Notes under the pieces: model-generated
Told to the model about the DNA's origin: nothing
Seen by the model: the letters and a program-made list of their open reading frames with translations, nothing else
Database searches by the model: none
Shown here: positions 9,086 to 16,688 of the stretch, piece by piece
Layout of the letters: each line of letters starts with the position of its first letter
Numbering within the stretch: the first letter of the stretch is position 1
From: Tabrizicola sp. TH137
GTDB lineage: Bacteria > Pseudomonadota > Alphaproteobacteria > Rhodobacterales > Rhodobacteraceae
DNA length: 64,000 bases
Direction of reading: 5' to 3'
Assembly: GCF_002855575.1 (NCBI RefSeq)
Contig: NZ_PKRQ01000002.1
Location: 868,001-932,000 of the forward strand
Made by a program: the position numbers and the translations under genes

Positions 9086-10194
9086 CCCTGCTTACACCCT
9101 TTCCCCTTGTGAAGCGCTATGCCTTGCTGGGCCATTGCGAAGGTGCTGCGCTGCTGGCCGAAGCGGATGCACGCATCGCGTCCGACCCGGCCGCACAGCG
9201 GCTTTTGGCCCGACCTGGGGCAAGAGTGACGTCCGATCTACAGACGCGGCTGCGAGAGGGTCGTCTGAGGATCAAGTCCGTTCTGTGGACGGTGCAGGTT
9301 CCGCAGCGCCCATCACCCGGGCTTGCCGCGCGAAGCCTGTCCGTCGCACCCGATGCGGCGCAGTGGTTCAATCTTGAGGACGATCCGGCCCTGCCCTTCG
9401 GTCAGATGCTTCGCCAACCCGAAACGCATGTCCTGCGCTATGTGCCAGGCCGCAGGGCCACGCTGCGCCTGCTTCGCGACGGCCTGCCCATCATCCAAAA
9501 GATCAAGAAAAAGGAACGGCTTGCCGAAGCACGTTCACGTCATCTTCTGGTCGAGGCAGCGGTCGAGAACGCATCCCTTCCGATCCCCGGGATGCTGATG
9601 CCAGGCACGGATTACTGCCTTCGCTGCTGTCCCGGAGTCCCGATGGAGGCCGCCACGACAACGGCCGACCGCCTTGCCGAACTGGGCCGGATCGTCGCGC
9701 GCCTCCATGGCTGCGCGATGCCCGGTCTGCCGCCTGCCGACCTGCCCGAGGATCCCCTGCCCTGGCTGGCGACGGCGCTGCCCGGCCTTGCAGCCCGGTG
9801 GCAACACCTCGGCGAAGCCCTTGCGGGCGAGGCGCATCGCCCTGATGCCCTCTGCCATGGTGACCTATGCCTTTCCCAAGTCCTGCTTCATCAGGACGGG
9901 ACGGCGGATCATCTGACGCTTCTCGACTTCGATCGCGCCGGAGCGGGCAGCGCCGCCGCCGATCTGGCGACCCTGCTTTGCAGTCTGCCCGACCTGGGAC
10001 CTGACCGCCACTTCGCTGCGGAAGCCGCTGTTCTTGAGGGATATTCCTCCATCAGGGCAGTTCCCTCTGGACTGGGCGCAGCATGCGCCCGGGCGGAAAT
10101 GGACCTGCTCCGCCACCACATCCGCAAGGGAACGGCGCCCACGCGGCAGATCATGGCCGGGCTTTCGCGGGCCGAAGCGGCCCTGGTCGCATGA
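9082..10194 (+). CDS. Phosphotransferase, APH/choline-kinase fold (3 of 3)
   Basis: This 370-aa protein has the catalytic loop CHGDLCLSQ near residue 257 and the metal motif LLDFDRAG about 17 residues later. As in the first paralogue, Gln replaces the usual loop Asn. IIQKIKKKERLAEA near residue 138 probably holds the nucleotide-binding Lys. The stop overlaps the following glycosyltransferase start by 4 bp. Three consecutive kinase-fold genes of this type in one operon are unusual. They may phosphorylate successive intermediates, or one may act as a scaffold. Confidence 0.8.
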   Translation: MTLLTPFPLVKRYALLGHCEGAALLAEADARIASDPAAQRLLARPGARVTSDLQTRLREGRLRIKSVLWTVQVPQRPSPGLAARSLSVAPDAAQWFNLEDDPALPFGQMLRQPETHVLRYVPGRRATLRLLRDGLPIIQKIKKKERLAEARSRHLLVEAAVENASLPIPGMLMPGTDYCLRCCPGVPMEAATTTADRLAELGRIVARLHGCAMPGLPPADLPEDPLPWLATALPGLAARWQHLGEALAGEAHRPDALCHGDLCLSQVLLHQDGTADHLTLLDFDRAGAGSAAADLATLLCSLPDLGPDRHFAAEAAVLEGYSSIRAVPSGLGAACARAEMDLLRHHIRKGTAPTRQIMAGLSRAEAALVA

Positions 10195-11318
10195 CGTCCC
10201 GGGTGGCCCATATCCTGAACTCCCTCGGCACTGGCGGGGTTCCCGAGGCGGTGCTGGGCCTTGTCCGGCATGGCGACACCAAGGCCCATGCACCGCTCGT
10301 CTACTGCCTGAAACCTGCGATGGAACCGGAGGCAGCCCAGGACCTGCGCCGACGGTTCGAGGCGGCAGGGGCGGAGGTGCATGTCGCGCCGGGTGCCGAC
10401 AAGATCGACGGCGTGGCGCATCTGGCCGAATGGTTGGCGGGGCAGCGCATCGACTTGCTCCACAGCCATTCCTACCGGCCGAACCTCTATGGTCGCATGG
10501 CCGGTTTTCTTATCCGGTCCAATGGCTTGCGGATCGTTTCGCACTATCACAACCAGTATGACGACAAATGGCTTCCGGGGTCTTCGGCGCTGATGCTGGA
10601 ACGGCGGATGGCGGCGGGGACGGATGCGATGGTGGCGGTCTCTGGCATGGTGCAGAAGCATGTGGCCGCGCTGCTTGATGTGCCGCGCAGCCGGATCGAG
10701 GTGATCCCGAACGGGATCGCGGAAGACAAGACCGCGCCGCGGGAGCGCGAAGAGGCGCGGCGGGCGCTGGGGCTGGACCCATCGGCCGAGGTGATCGGCT
10801 GTGTCGGGCGCATTTGCCGACAGAAGGGGCAGGACCTCTTTGTCGCAGCCGCGCTGGCCTTGCTGGCGCAGGGGCATGGCGGAACCTTCGCGCTGATCGG
10901 GGCGGAGGAGGATGCCGTGATGGCCGCCCGCCTGCGCGCCTCCATCGCTGCGGCGGGGATGGCGGATCGCGTGATTTTTCTGGGCCATGTCAAGGACATG
11001 GCAAACGTCTATGCGGCGCTGGACCTGCTGGTCGCGCCGTCCCGGTGGGAGGGATTTGGCCTGATGCTGGTAGAGGCGATGGCCGCGGGCTGTCCGGTGA
11101 TTGCCAGCGAGGCGGGGGCGATCCCGGAAGTGGCGGGTGGCGCGGCGCGGCTGGTGGGGGTGGAGGCGGTCGAGGAACTGGCAGAGGCGATAGGGTCGCT
11201 GGATGGTGCGGCGCGGCGGAACATGGCGGCGGTGGGGCGTCTGCGGGCGGCGGAGTTTGGCTGGCCGCGGGCGGCGGCGCAGGTGGGGGAACTGTATGAT
11301 CGGGTGCTAAGGTGTTGA
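10191..11318 (+). CDS. GT4-family glycosyltransferase
   Basis: The longest open frame starts at 10083, but the ATG at 10191 overlaps the upstream stop by 4 bp and gives a normal GT4 N-terminus (VAHILNSLGTGGVPEAVLGL). The 375-aa protein has VIPNGIAEDK near residue 172, VGRICRQKGQDLF near 206 and the E-x7-E motif EGFGLMLVEAM near 286. It is the fourth glycosyltransferase of the cluster, counting the receiver fusion. From within this gene onward the third codon position shifts from C-rich to G-rich compared with the genes upstream. Confidence 0.88.
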   Translation: MTSRVAHILNSLGTGGVPEAVLGLVRHGDTKAHAPLVYCLKPAMEPEAAQDLRRRFEAAGAEVHVAPGADKIDGVAHLAEWLAGQRIDLLHSHSYRPNLYGRMAGFLIRSNGLRIVSHYHNQYDDKWLPGSSALMLERRMAAGTDAMVAVSGMVQKHVAALLDVPRSRIEVIPNGIAEDKTAPREREEARRALGLDPSAEVIGCVGRICRQKGQDLFVAAALALLAQGHGGTFALIGAEEDAVMAARLRASIAAAGMADRVIFLGHVKDMANVYAALDLLVAPSRWEGFGLMLVEAMAAGCPVIASEAGAIPEVAGGAARLVGVEAVEELAEAIGSLDGAARRNMAAVGRLRAAEFGWPRAAAQVGELYDRVLRC

Positions 11319-11836
11319 TTCACTTGGTTCGTCACGGCGAAACGGCAGGCAATGGCCAATGTTATGTGGGGCGGCGGGACTTGCCGTTGACGGCGCGGGG
11401 ATGGGCGGAGGCGGAGGGGGTGGCGCGGCTGCTGGCGGGACGGCGGCTGGGGCGCATCTATGCCAGTCCTTTGCAAAGGGCGGTGCAGACGGCAGTGCCG
11501 CTGGCCCGGGCGGAGGGCCTGCCGATCCGGACGGATGCGCGGCTGATGGAGATCGACTTCGGCCTGCTGGAAGGCAAAGCGAAGAGTCAGCAATCCCTCA
11601 GCTTGCGGAAGGCCCATGCCACGACCCCCATCCCTGGGGGTGAAAGCCTGGCGCAGGTGACGGCGCGGGTGACGGATTTCCTGCGCGATCTGCGCCCCGA
11701 GACCGGCGAGGAGATCGTGATCCTGGGCCATTACTGGGCAAACCGGATGCTGTTCGGGGTGATCGGCGACGGGCGGGACTATCGGCCCCAGACCGGGTCG
11801 GTGATCAGTTTCAGCCCGGTCACAGCCGTACCGTGA
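11312..11836 (+). CDS. Histidine phosphatase family protein (phosphoglycerate-mutase-like)
   Basis: A 174-aa protein starting at GTG 11312, overlapping the upstream stop by 7 bp; TTG 11315 is an alternative. The catalytic signature LVRHGETAGNGQ lies at residues 5-16, the second-half Arg/Glu segment at about 50-85, and the second catalytic His in ILGHYWANR. The family removes phosphate from sugars, nucleotides or alpha-ribazole. As the last gene of a cluster with three kinase-like proteins, it may remove a phosphate from the same pathway (inference). No export signal is seen. Confidence 0.85.
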   Translation: MLIHLVRHGETAGNGQCYVGRRDLPLTARGWAEAEGVARLLAGRRLGRIYASPLQRAVQTAVPLARAEGLPIRTDARLMEIDFGLLEGKAKSQQSLSLRKAHATTPIPGGESLAQVTARVTDFLRDLRPETGEEIVILGHYWANRMLFGVIGDGRDYRPQTGSVISFSPVTAVP

Positions 11837-11960
11837 ACCGTGCCGCATTCTGTGCCGCAAACTGTGGCCACGCAGCGAACGGCGAAGGCGCAGCCGCGCA
11901 ACGGGTTGAGACGATCCGTCAACTGGTATAATGAGTTGGCAAGTTGCGGCGGAGGGACCG

Positions 11961-13610
11961 ATGCGCACCATCACGCTGGGGCCGGTCCGGCTTGCCCTTC
12001 TTGACGGCGATCTGAGGGCCATCCGTCTTGACGGGGTGGAGGTGCTGCGGCGCCTGTCCTATCCGGTGCGCGATCCGTATTGGGGGACCCATCCGACAGA
12101 GACCCTTGGCGAAATCCTGGAGGAAGGGCCGGACCGGTTCCTGTATGAGCACCGCTTTGCCGGGCGGGGCGTCGCCTTCACCGGCTGTTTCCGCGCCGAG
12201 GTCACGCTGCTGGACGGCGGGGCGCGGCTGTCTGCCGAAGTTGCACTGGATGCGCCGGCCGATCTGGCGGTGAACCGGGCGGGGTTCACCCTGCTGCACC
12301 CGCTGCGGGGCGTGTCGGGCGCGCCCTTGCGGGTGCGCCATGCCGATGGGCGGGAGGAGGAGACCGTCTGGCCCGCGCTGATTTCGCCCGGCCAGCCGGT
12401 CTTCGACATCGCGGGTCTGGCGCATGAGGTGGAGGGGGTGGCGGTCGAGATCGCGCTGCGGGGCGAGGTCTTCGAGATGGAGGATCAGCGCAACTGGTCG
12501 GATGCGAGTTTCAAGACCTATTGCCGCCCGCTGCGTCTGCCTCTGCCCTTCAGCCTTGGCCCTTCGGCCCCGGTGCGGCAGGCGGTGGAGATCACGATGC
12601 AGGGGCAGGCGCGGCGGGCAGCGGCGCGGGCCGCGCCGGCCCGCATCCCCCTGCCGCAGGTGATGGTGGCGGTGGAGCCGGGGCTGACCACCCTGCCCCA
12701 CCATCCTGCCCTGCCCGATCTGCCGCGCAGCATCCGCCTGACACCGGAGGTGCCGGATGCCGTTCTGGCAGGCTTGGGCGGCGGCAGGGCGGATGCGCTG
12801 GAAATCATCCTGCCGGAGGGGGCCGATCCCGGATCAGTCCTGCCGGCGCTGGCCGCCCGTCTGGCGAGGGCGGGCCTGGCCCCGGCGCGGGTCATGGCCC
12901 TGCCGGCGCCCTATCTGAAAAGCCATCAGCCCGAGGGGCCCTGGCCGGAGGGACCGCGCCCGATGGAGCTGATCGCGCCCCTGCGCGCGGCCTTTCCGGG
13001 CGTGGCGCTGGGGGGCGGGATGCTGACCAATTTCACCGAATTCAACCGCTGCCGCCCCGACCCGACGGTGGTGGATTACGTCACCTGGGGCGGCACGGCC
13101 ATCGTGCATGCCGCCGATGACCTGAGCGTGCTGGAAACGCTTGAGGCGCTGCCGGAAATCTTTGCCTCGGGCCGCGCCCTGGCCGGGGGCAAGCCGTTGC
13201 ATCTGGGCCTCTTCAGCATCGGGATGCGATCAAACCCCTATGCGCCCGACTGCCTGCCCAATCCGGGGCGGGAACGGCTGGCCATGGTGCGGGACGATCC
13301 CCGGCAGGGAACGGGGTTCGATGCGGCCTTTGCGGTGGGGGTTCTGGCCGGGGCCGCGGTGGAGGGTGTGGCCTCGCTGGCGCTGGGGATGACGGACGGG
13401 CCTTTGGGGGCGCGCGGTGATCTGGCACGGGTGATGGCCTGGGCGGCCGCCCGGGCGGGCGAGGCGGTGGAGGTCGATCTTGGCCCGGTGGTGGCGATCA
13501 GGTCGGCCCGGGGCCGGCTGATCGCCAATGCGACGCTGGAGGCGCGGGAGACCCCTTTCGGCGGGGGTGTGCTGGCCCCGGCCAGCGTCGTGATTGAGGG
13601 CGAAGGATGA
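11961..13610 (+). CDS. apnL: Probable D-apionate lactonase
   Basis: I chose the ATG at 11961 because GGAGGG at 11951-11956 precedes it; an in-frame ATG at 11931 lacks such a site. The 549-aa protein has an N-terminal beta-rich part with VEVLRRLSYPVRDPYWGTHP, a central barrel with GGGMLTNFTEFNR and HAADDLSVLETLEALPE, and a beta C-terminus. These match my memory of the ApnL family, which opens the apionolactone ring in D-apiose catabolism. The next gene resembles D-apiose dehydrogenase, which supports this. The later steps of the pathway are not in the window. The assignment rests on motif recall and was not searched. Confidence 0.68.
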   Translation: MRTITLGPVRLALLDGDLRAIRLDGVEVLRRLSYPVRDPYWGTHPTETLGEILEEGPDRFLYEHRFAGRGVAFTGCFRAEVTLLDGGARLSAEVALDAPADLAVNRAGFTLLHPLRGVSGAPLRVRHADGREEETVWPALISPGQPVFDIAGLAHEVEGVAVEIALRGEVFEMEDQRNWSDASFKTYCRPLRLPLPFSLGPSAPVRQAVEITMQGQARRAAARAAPARIPLPQVMVAVEPGLTTLPHHPALPDLPRSIRLTPEVPDAVLAGLGGGRADALEIILPEGADPGSVLPALAARLARAGLAPARVMALPAPYLKSHQPEGPWPEGPRPMELIAPLRAAFPGVALGGGMLTNFTEFNRCRPDPTVVDYVTWGGTAIVHAADDLSVLETLEALPEIFASGRALAGGKPLHLGLFSIGMRSNPYAPDCLPNPGRERLAMVRDDPRQGTGFDAAFAVGVLAGAAVEGVASLALGMTDGPLGARGDLARVMAWAAARAGEAVEVDLGPVVAIRSARGRLIANATLEARETPFGGGVLAPASVVIEGEG

Positions 13611-13707
13611 GCGGCCCTGCGGCCGCAGCCGTGACCGATCCGGGCGGTCAGCCGGCCTCTGGCCGACCTGACCGCCCTGACGGGAGGATGGACAGGAGGG
13701 ATGGTGG

Positions 13708-14724
13708 ATGGTGTTTCGCGGGGTGCTGATCGGCTGCGGCTTCTTTGCCCGCAACCACATGGCGGCTTGGGCCGAGATACCGGGGGTGGAGATCGTGGCG
13801 GTCTGCGACCGGGATGCCGCGAAGGCCCGCGCCTATGCGCGCGAGTTCGGCATCCCGCGCTGGGGGGTGGAGGCGGAGGCGCTGCTGGCCGAGGTCGCCC
13901 CGGATTTCGTGGATATCGCCACCACGGTCGGGTCGCATCGCGCCTTGGTGGAACTGGCGGCGCGACATGCGCGGCTGGTGATCTGTCAGAAACCCTTTGC
14001 CGAGACGATGGAAGATGCGAGCGCGATGGTGGCGGCCTGTGCGGCCACGGGCGCGATGCTGGCGGTGCATGAAAATTTCCGCTGGCAGCGGCCGATCCGC
14101 GAGGTGAAAGCCCTGCTGGAGGAAGGGGCCATCGGGGTGCCGCGCTGGCTGCGCCTGTCCTTCCGGCATGGCTATGACATCTATGCCAACCAGCCCTATC
14201 TGGCCGAGGTGCGCGATCTGGCGCTGACGGATATCGGGCTGCACCTCTTCGACATGGTGCGGCATCTGATGGGGGATGTGACGCGGCTGTCCTGCGAGGT
14301 GCAGCGGCGCAATCCGCGCGTGGCGGGGTTCGATGCCTTTCAGGCGCTGCTGCGGCACGGGTCGGGGGCGGTGAGTTCGGTGGAATGTTCCTTTCATTCG
14401 CAGCTTGCGCCGGACCCCTTTCCGCAAAGCCTGATGGTGGTGGAAGGGGATGGCGGGACGATCGAGCTGCTGGAGGGGTTCCGCCTGCGCCTGCATCGCG
14501 GCGGCGCGGTGGAGGAGCGGGGGGTGGAGCCGGATTGCCCCGCCTGGGGGGCGCGGCCCTGGCATCTGATCCAGGAGTCGGTTCTGGAATTCCAGCGGCA
14601 GGCGGTGGCGGCGCTGGAGGGGCGGGGCATGGTGGAGCCGTCGGGGGCGCATAACCTCGGGACGCTTGCCATGGTGCTGGCGGCGATCCGGGCGGCGGAT
14701 GAGGGCGTGTTGGTGGCGCTTTAG
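13708..14724 (+). CDS. apsD: Gfo/Idh/MocA oxidoreductase, probable D-apiose dehydrogenase
   Basis: This 338-aa NAD(P)-dependent dehydrogenase starts at ATG 13708, with AGGAGGG at 13694-13700. The Rossmann motif LIGCGFFARNH is at residues 7-17. The family's EKP motif appears as CQKPFAE near residue 93 (Lys kept), and the catalytic-region motif DIGLHLFDMVRHL is near 174. The opening and the QKPFAETMEDA region resemble D-apiose dehydrogenase (ApsD). With the upstream lactonase-like gene it could convert D-apiose to D-apionate. The stop codon lies inside a GCTTTA repeat shared with the convergent gene. Confidence 0.68.
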   Translation: MVFRGVLIGCGFFARNHMAAWAEIPGVEIVAVCDRDAAKARAYAREFGIPRWGVEAEALLAEVAPDFVDIATTVGSHRALVELAARHARLVICQKPFAETMEDASAMVAACAATGAMLAVHENFRWQRPIREVKALLEEGAIGVPRWLRLSFRHGYDIYANQPYLAEVRDLALTDIGLHLFDMVRHLMGDVTRLSCEVQRRNPRVAGFDAFQALLRHGSGAVSSVECSFHSQLAPDPFPQSLMVVEGDGGTIELLEGFRLRLHRGGAVEERGVEPDCPAWGARPWHLIQESVLEFQRQAVAALEGRGMVEPSGAHNLGTLAMVLAAIRAADEGVLVAL

Positions 14725-14743
14725 CTTTAGCTTTAGCTTTAGC
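14718..14743. repeat. (GCTTTA)x4 tandem repeat across two convergent stop codons
   Basis: Four exact copies of GCTTTA run from 14718 to 14741 with GC following. The stop of the + gene (TAG, 14722-14724) and that of the minus gene (TAA, 14741-14739) both fall inside it. Slippage by one unit keeps the reading frame, so copy number could vary with only a small effect on the C-termini. Confidence 0.85.
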
Positions 14744-15515
14744 GCCAGCCGTCGCCGGTCTTTTCCCAGGCGACCGTGGCGTCGGGGTGGAAGCGGCCAT
14801 CGGTGCCTGCCCGGTGATGGGCGATGGCTGCGCCCGTGGCGGTCAGGTCGATCAGGGTGAAGGCATTGCCGTCGCCCCGGATGCGGGTGGAGAGGCAGGT
14901 GCCCGCCTGACAGGCGAGGATGCCGGGGGCCTGACGCAGCGGCGCGACATGGGTGAAGTGGAGATGGCCGGAGAGCACCATCTCGACCCCTGCCTGTTGC
15001 AGCGTGGCGATGGTTTCGGCGGCCTGGTCGAGCGAGGGGGGTTCCCCTGCGGGCGGTTCGGGCGGGTGGTGGAGGGCGACAAGGCGGCGGCGAGGGCCTG
15101 CGACGGCGAAGCGGGCGGTGATGTGGTCAAGCTGCGCGCGGGTGAGGCGGCCGTCTTTCCAGACCCTCGGGTTGGCGGAGTTCAGGGCGAGGAGGAGGGT
15201 GGTGTCGGTCTGCCATTCCCCTTCCAGCGGCTGGGCAAGGCCGCGATGCCAGTCGCGCCAGGGGTTCGTCAGGCGGAGCGGCAGGTTCCAGAGCGGCGCG
15301 TCATGGTTGCCGGGGATGAGGAGTGTGGGCGCCGAGAGAGCGGCGACGAAGCGGGCGGCGGTGGCGTATTGCGCGGGACGCGCGCGCTGGGTGAGATCGC
15401 CGGAGATGAGGATGAGGTCGGGCTGGAGGGTGGCCAGATGGCGGGCGAGCGCATCGGGCAGGCCCGGCTGTTCGGTCCCGAAATGGGGATCGGAGAGATG
15501 GGCGATGCGGGTCAT
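14739..15515 (-). CDS. Calcineurin-like metallophosphoesterase
   Basis: A 258-aa phosphoesterase with the full dinuclear metal set: D9 and H11 in SDPHFG, D40 in ISGDLT, GNHD at 69-72, and SGHLHFTH in the C-terminal half. It resembles CpdA-like cyclic-nucleotide phosphodiesterases and other small cytosolic phosphoesterases; the exact substrate cannot be told. It lies downstream of and overlaps by 4 bp a diacylglycerol-kinase-like gene, so the two are probably co-transcribed and may act on related phospholipid or nucleotide substrates (inference). Confidence 0.87.
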   Translation of the reverse strand: MTRIAHLSDPHFGTEQPGLPDALARHLATLQPDLILISGDLTQRARPAQYATAARFVAALSAPTLLIPGNHDAPLWNLPLRLTNPWRDWHRGLAQPLEGEWQTDTTLLLALNSANPRVWKDGRLTRAQLDHITARFAVAGPRRRLVALHHPPEPPAGEPPSLDQAAETIATLQQAGVEMVLSGHLHFTHVAPLRQAPGILACQAGTCLSTRIRGDGNAFTLIDLTATGAAIAHHRAGTDGRFHPDATVAWEKTGDGWR

Positions 15516-16429
15516 GCGCCGGTCTTGTCGGCTGCGTCGGGGATGATGATCGAGAGGGCGTCGTCGCGGATCTCGAAGGTCAGGGGGGCGAGCATGCGGC
15601 GTTTCTCGCCATCGAAGGCCACTTTCGGGCGGCGGCGGGGGGTGCGGATGGTGATCTTGCGGGCCGAGAAGAGTTCGACATCCGTGCCGGGGGCCAGGCG
15701 GCGGGTGGCGAGGTGGAGGGCGAGCTTGATGAGGTGCCAGCGGCTTTCGCGCAGCGCCACGAAGACGGCGAAGCGGTCGTCGGAGATGATGTCCTGCGCG
15801 GAAAGGCCGAAGCGGTCGAGCTGATAGGCGGAGCGGGCGATGAAGACGAGGGGGGTGCGGAGACTGCGGCTGCCGGTTTCGGTTTCGATGGTGAGGCGCG
15901 GGGCGCGCTGGGCGCGGATGAGGGTGGCGAGCACGGTCCAGTAGGCCAGCAGGCGGAAGCGGCCGTAGCGGGCATAGGCGGCCTCGCGTTCGGCGAGGAT
16001 GCGGGGGTAGAGGCCGATGGAGACGTTGTTGAGGAAGACCTGACCATTGACCGCACCGACGGAGATGCGGTGCGGGTGGCCTGCAAGGATCGCGCGGGCG
16101 GCGGCGGCAGGGTCTTCGGGCAGGCCGAGGCCGCGAGAGACGAAGTTGAAGGTGCCAAGGGGCAGGATGCCGAGGCTGGCGTCACGGCCTGCGAGGGCAT
16201 GGGCGATGGCGGTGACGGTGCCGTCGCCCCCGGCGGCGACGAGGGTCGTGTAGCCATCGGCGAGGGCCTGCTCCACGGCATGGTCGAAGGTTTCGCCATC
16301 GGTCAGGCGGCGGAGGGGGACATCGGGCCCGAAGACGGCCATGGCGGCGGTGAGCGCCGAGCCATCCCGGCTGGCAAGACCCGCGCCGGGATTGGCAAGG
16401 ACGCAGATCGTGTCGGGGTTGACGGGCAT
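15512..16429 (-). CDS. Diacylglycerol kinase-family lipid kinase (YegS-like)
   Basis: A 305-aa DAGK_cat protein. The nucleotide-binding motif GGDGT is at residues 67-71, followed by LGILPLGTFNFVSRGLGLP, the conserved GT-N segment. The C-terminal beta domain has NNVSIGLYP. These soluble kinases phosphorylate diacylglycerol, sphingosine or phosphatidylglycerol. It is the first gene of a two-gene minus-strand unit with the phosphoesterase. Confidence 0.88.
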   Translation of the reverse strand: MPVNPDTICVLANPGAGLASRDGSALTAAMAVFGPDVPLRRLTDGETFDHAVEQALADGYTTLVAAGGDGTVTAIAHALAGRDASLGILPLGTFNFVSRGLGLPEDPAAAARAILAGHPHRISVGAVNGQVFLNNVSIGLYPRILAEREAAYARYGRFRLLAYWTVLATLIRAQRAPRLTIETETGSRSLRTPLVFIARSAYQLDRFGLSAQDIISDDRFAVFVALRESRWHLIKLALHLATRRLAPGTDVELFSARKITIRTPRRRPKVAFDGEKRRMLAPLTFEIRDDALSIIIPDAADKTGA

Positions 16430-16631
16430 GGGTGGGAGATAGGGAAGATGGGCGGGGATGGAAAGGGGGCATCGGGTGCCCGGCTTGGGCAGGGCGGCCC
16501 CTCGGTCGTGGCCGGGGTGGGCCCCGGCCTATGGGGGGGGGCGACAGGAGGGCGGGTGTGAGGTTGCAGGCGGTGTGGCGGGGTGAACCCTGCCCTCCGC
16601 CCAAGCGGGGATCGGTTGGCGCAGTCCTGTA

Positions 16632-16651
16632 GGGCGGGGGTCTACCCGCCC
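16632..16651. terminator. GC-rich hairpin downstream of the DAK-type kinase gene
   Basis: GGGCGGG (16632-16638) and CCCGCCC (16645-16651) form a perfect 7-bp stem with a 6-base loop. It lies 37 bp past the stop of the minus-strand kinase gene, the last of the transport operon. No T run follows on either strand, so intrinsic termination is uncertain. Confidence 0.35.
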
Positions 16652-16688
16652 CGCGATGGCAGGACAGCAATTGCGGACGGTTCGAACC

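Noticed and set aside
9500-11500. The + strand changes from C-rich to G-rich near 10.4 kb, like a skew switch at a replication origin.
   Set aside because: The trend reverses again in 16.7-18.3 kb, the switch lies inside a coupled operon, and no dnaA or repABC genes or cluster of DnaA boxes was seen. It is more likely local compositional mosaicism.
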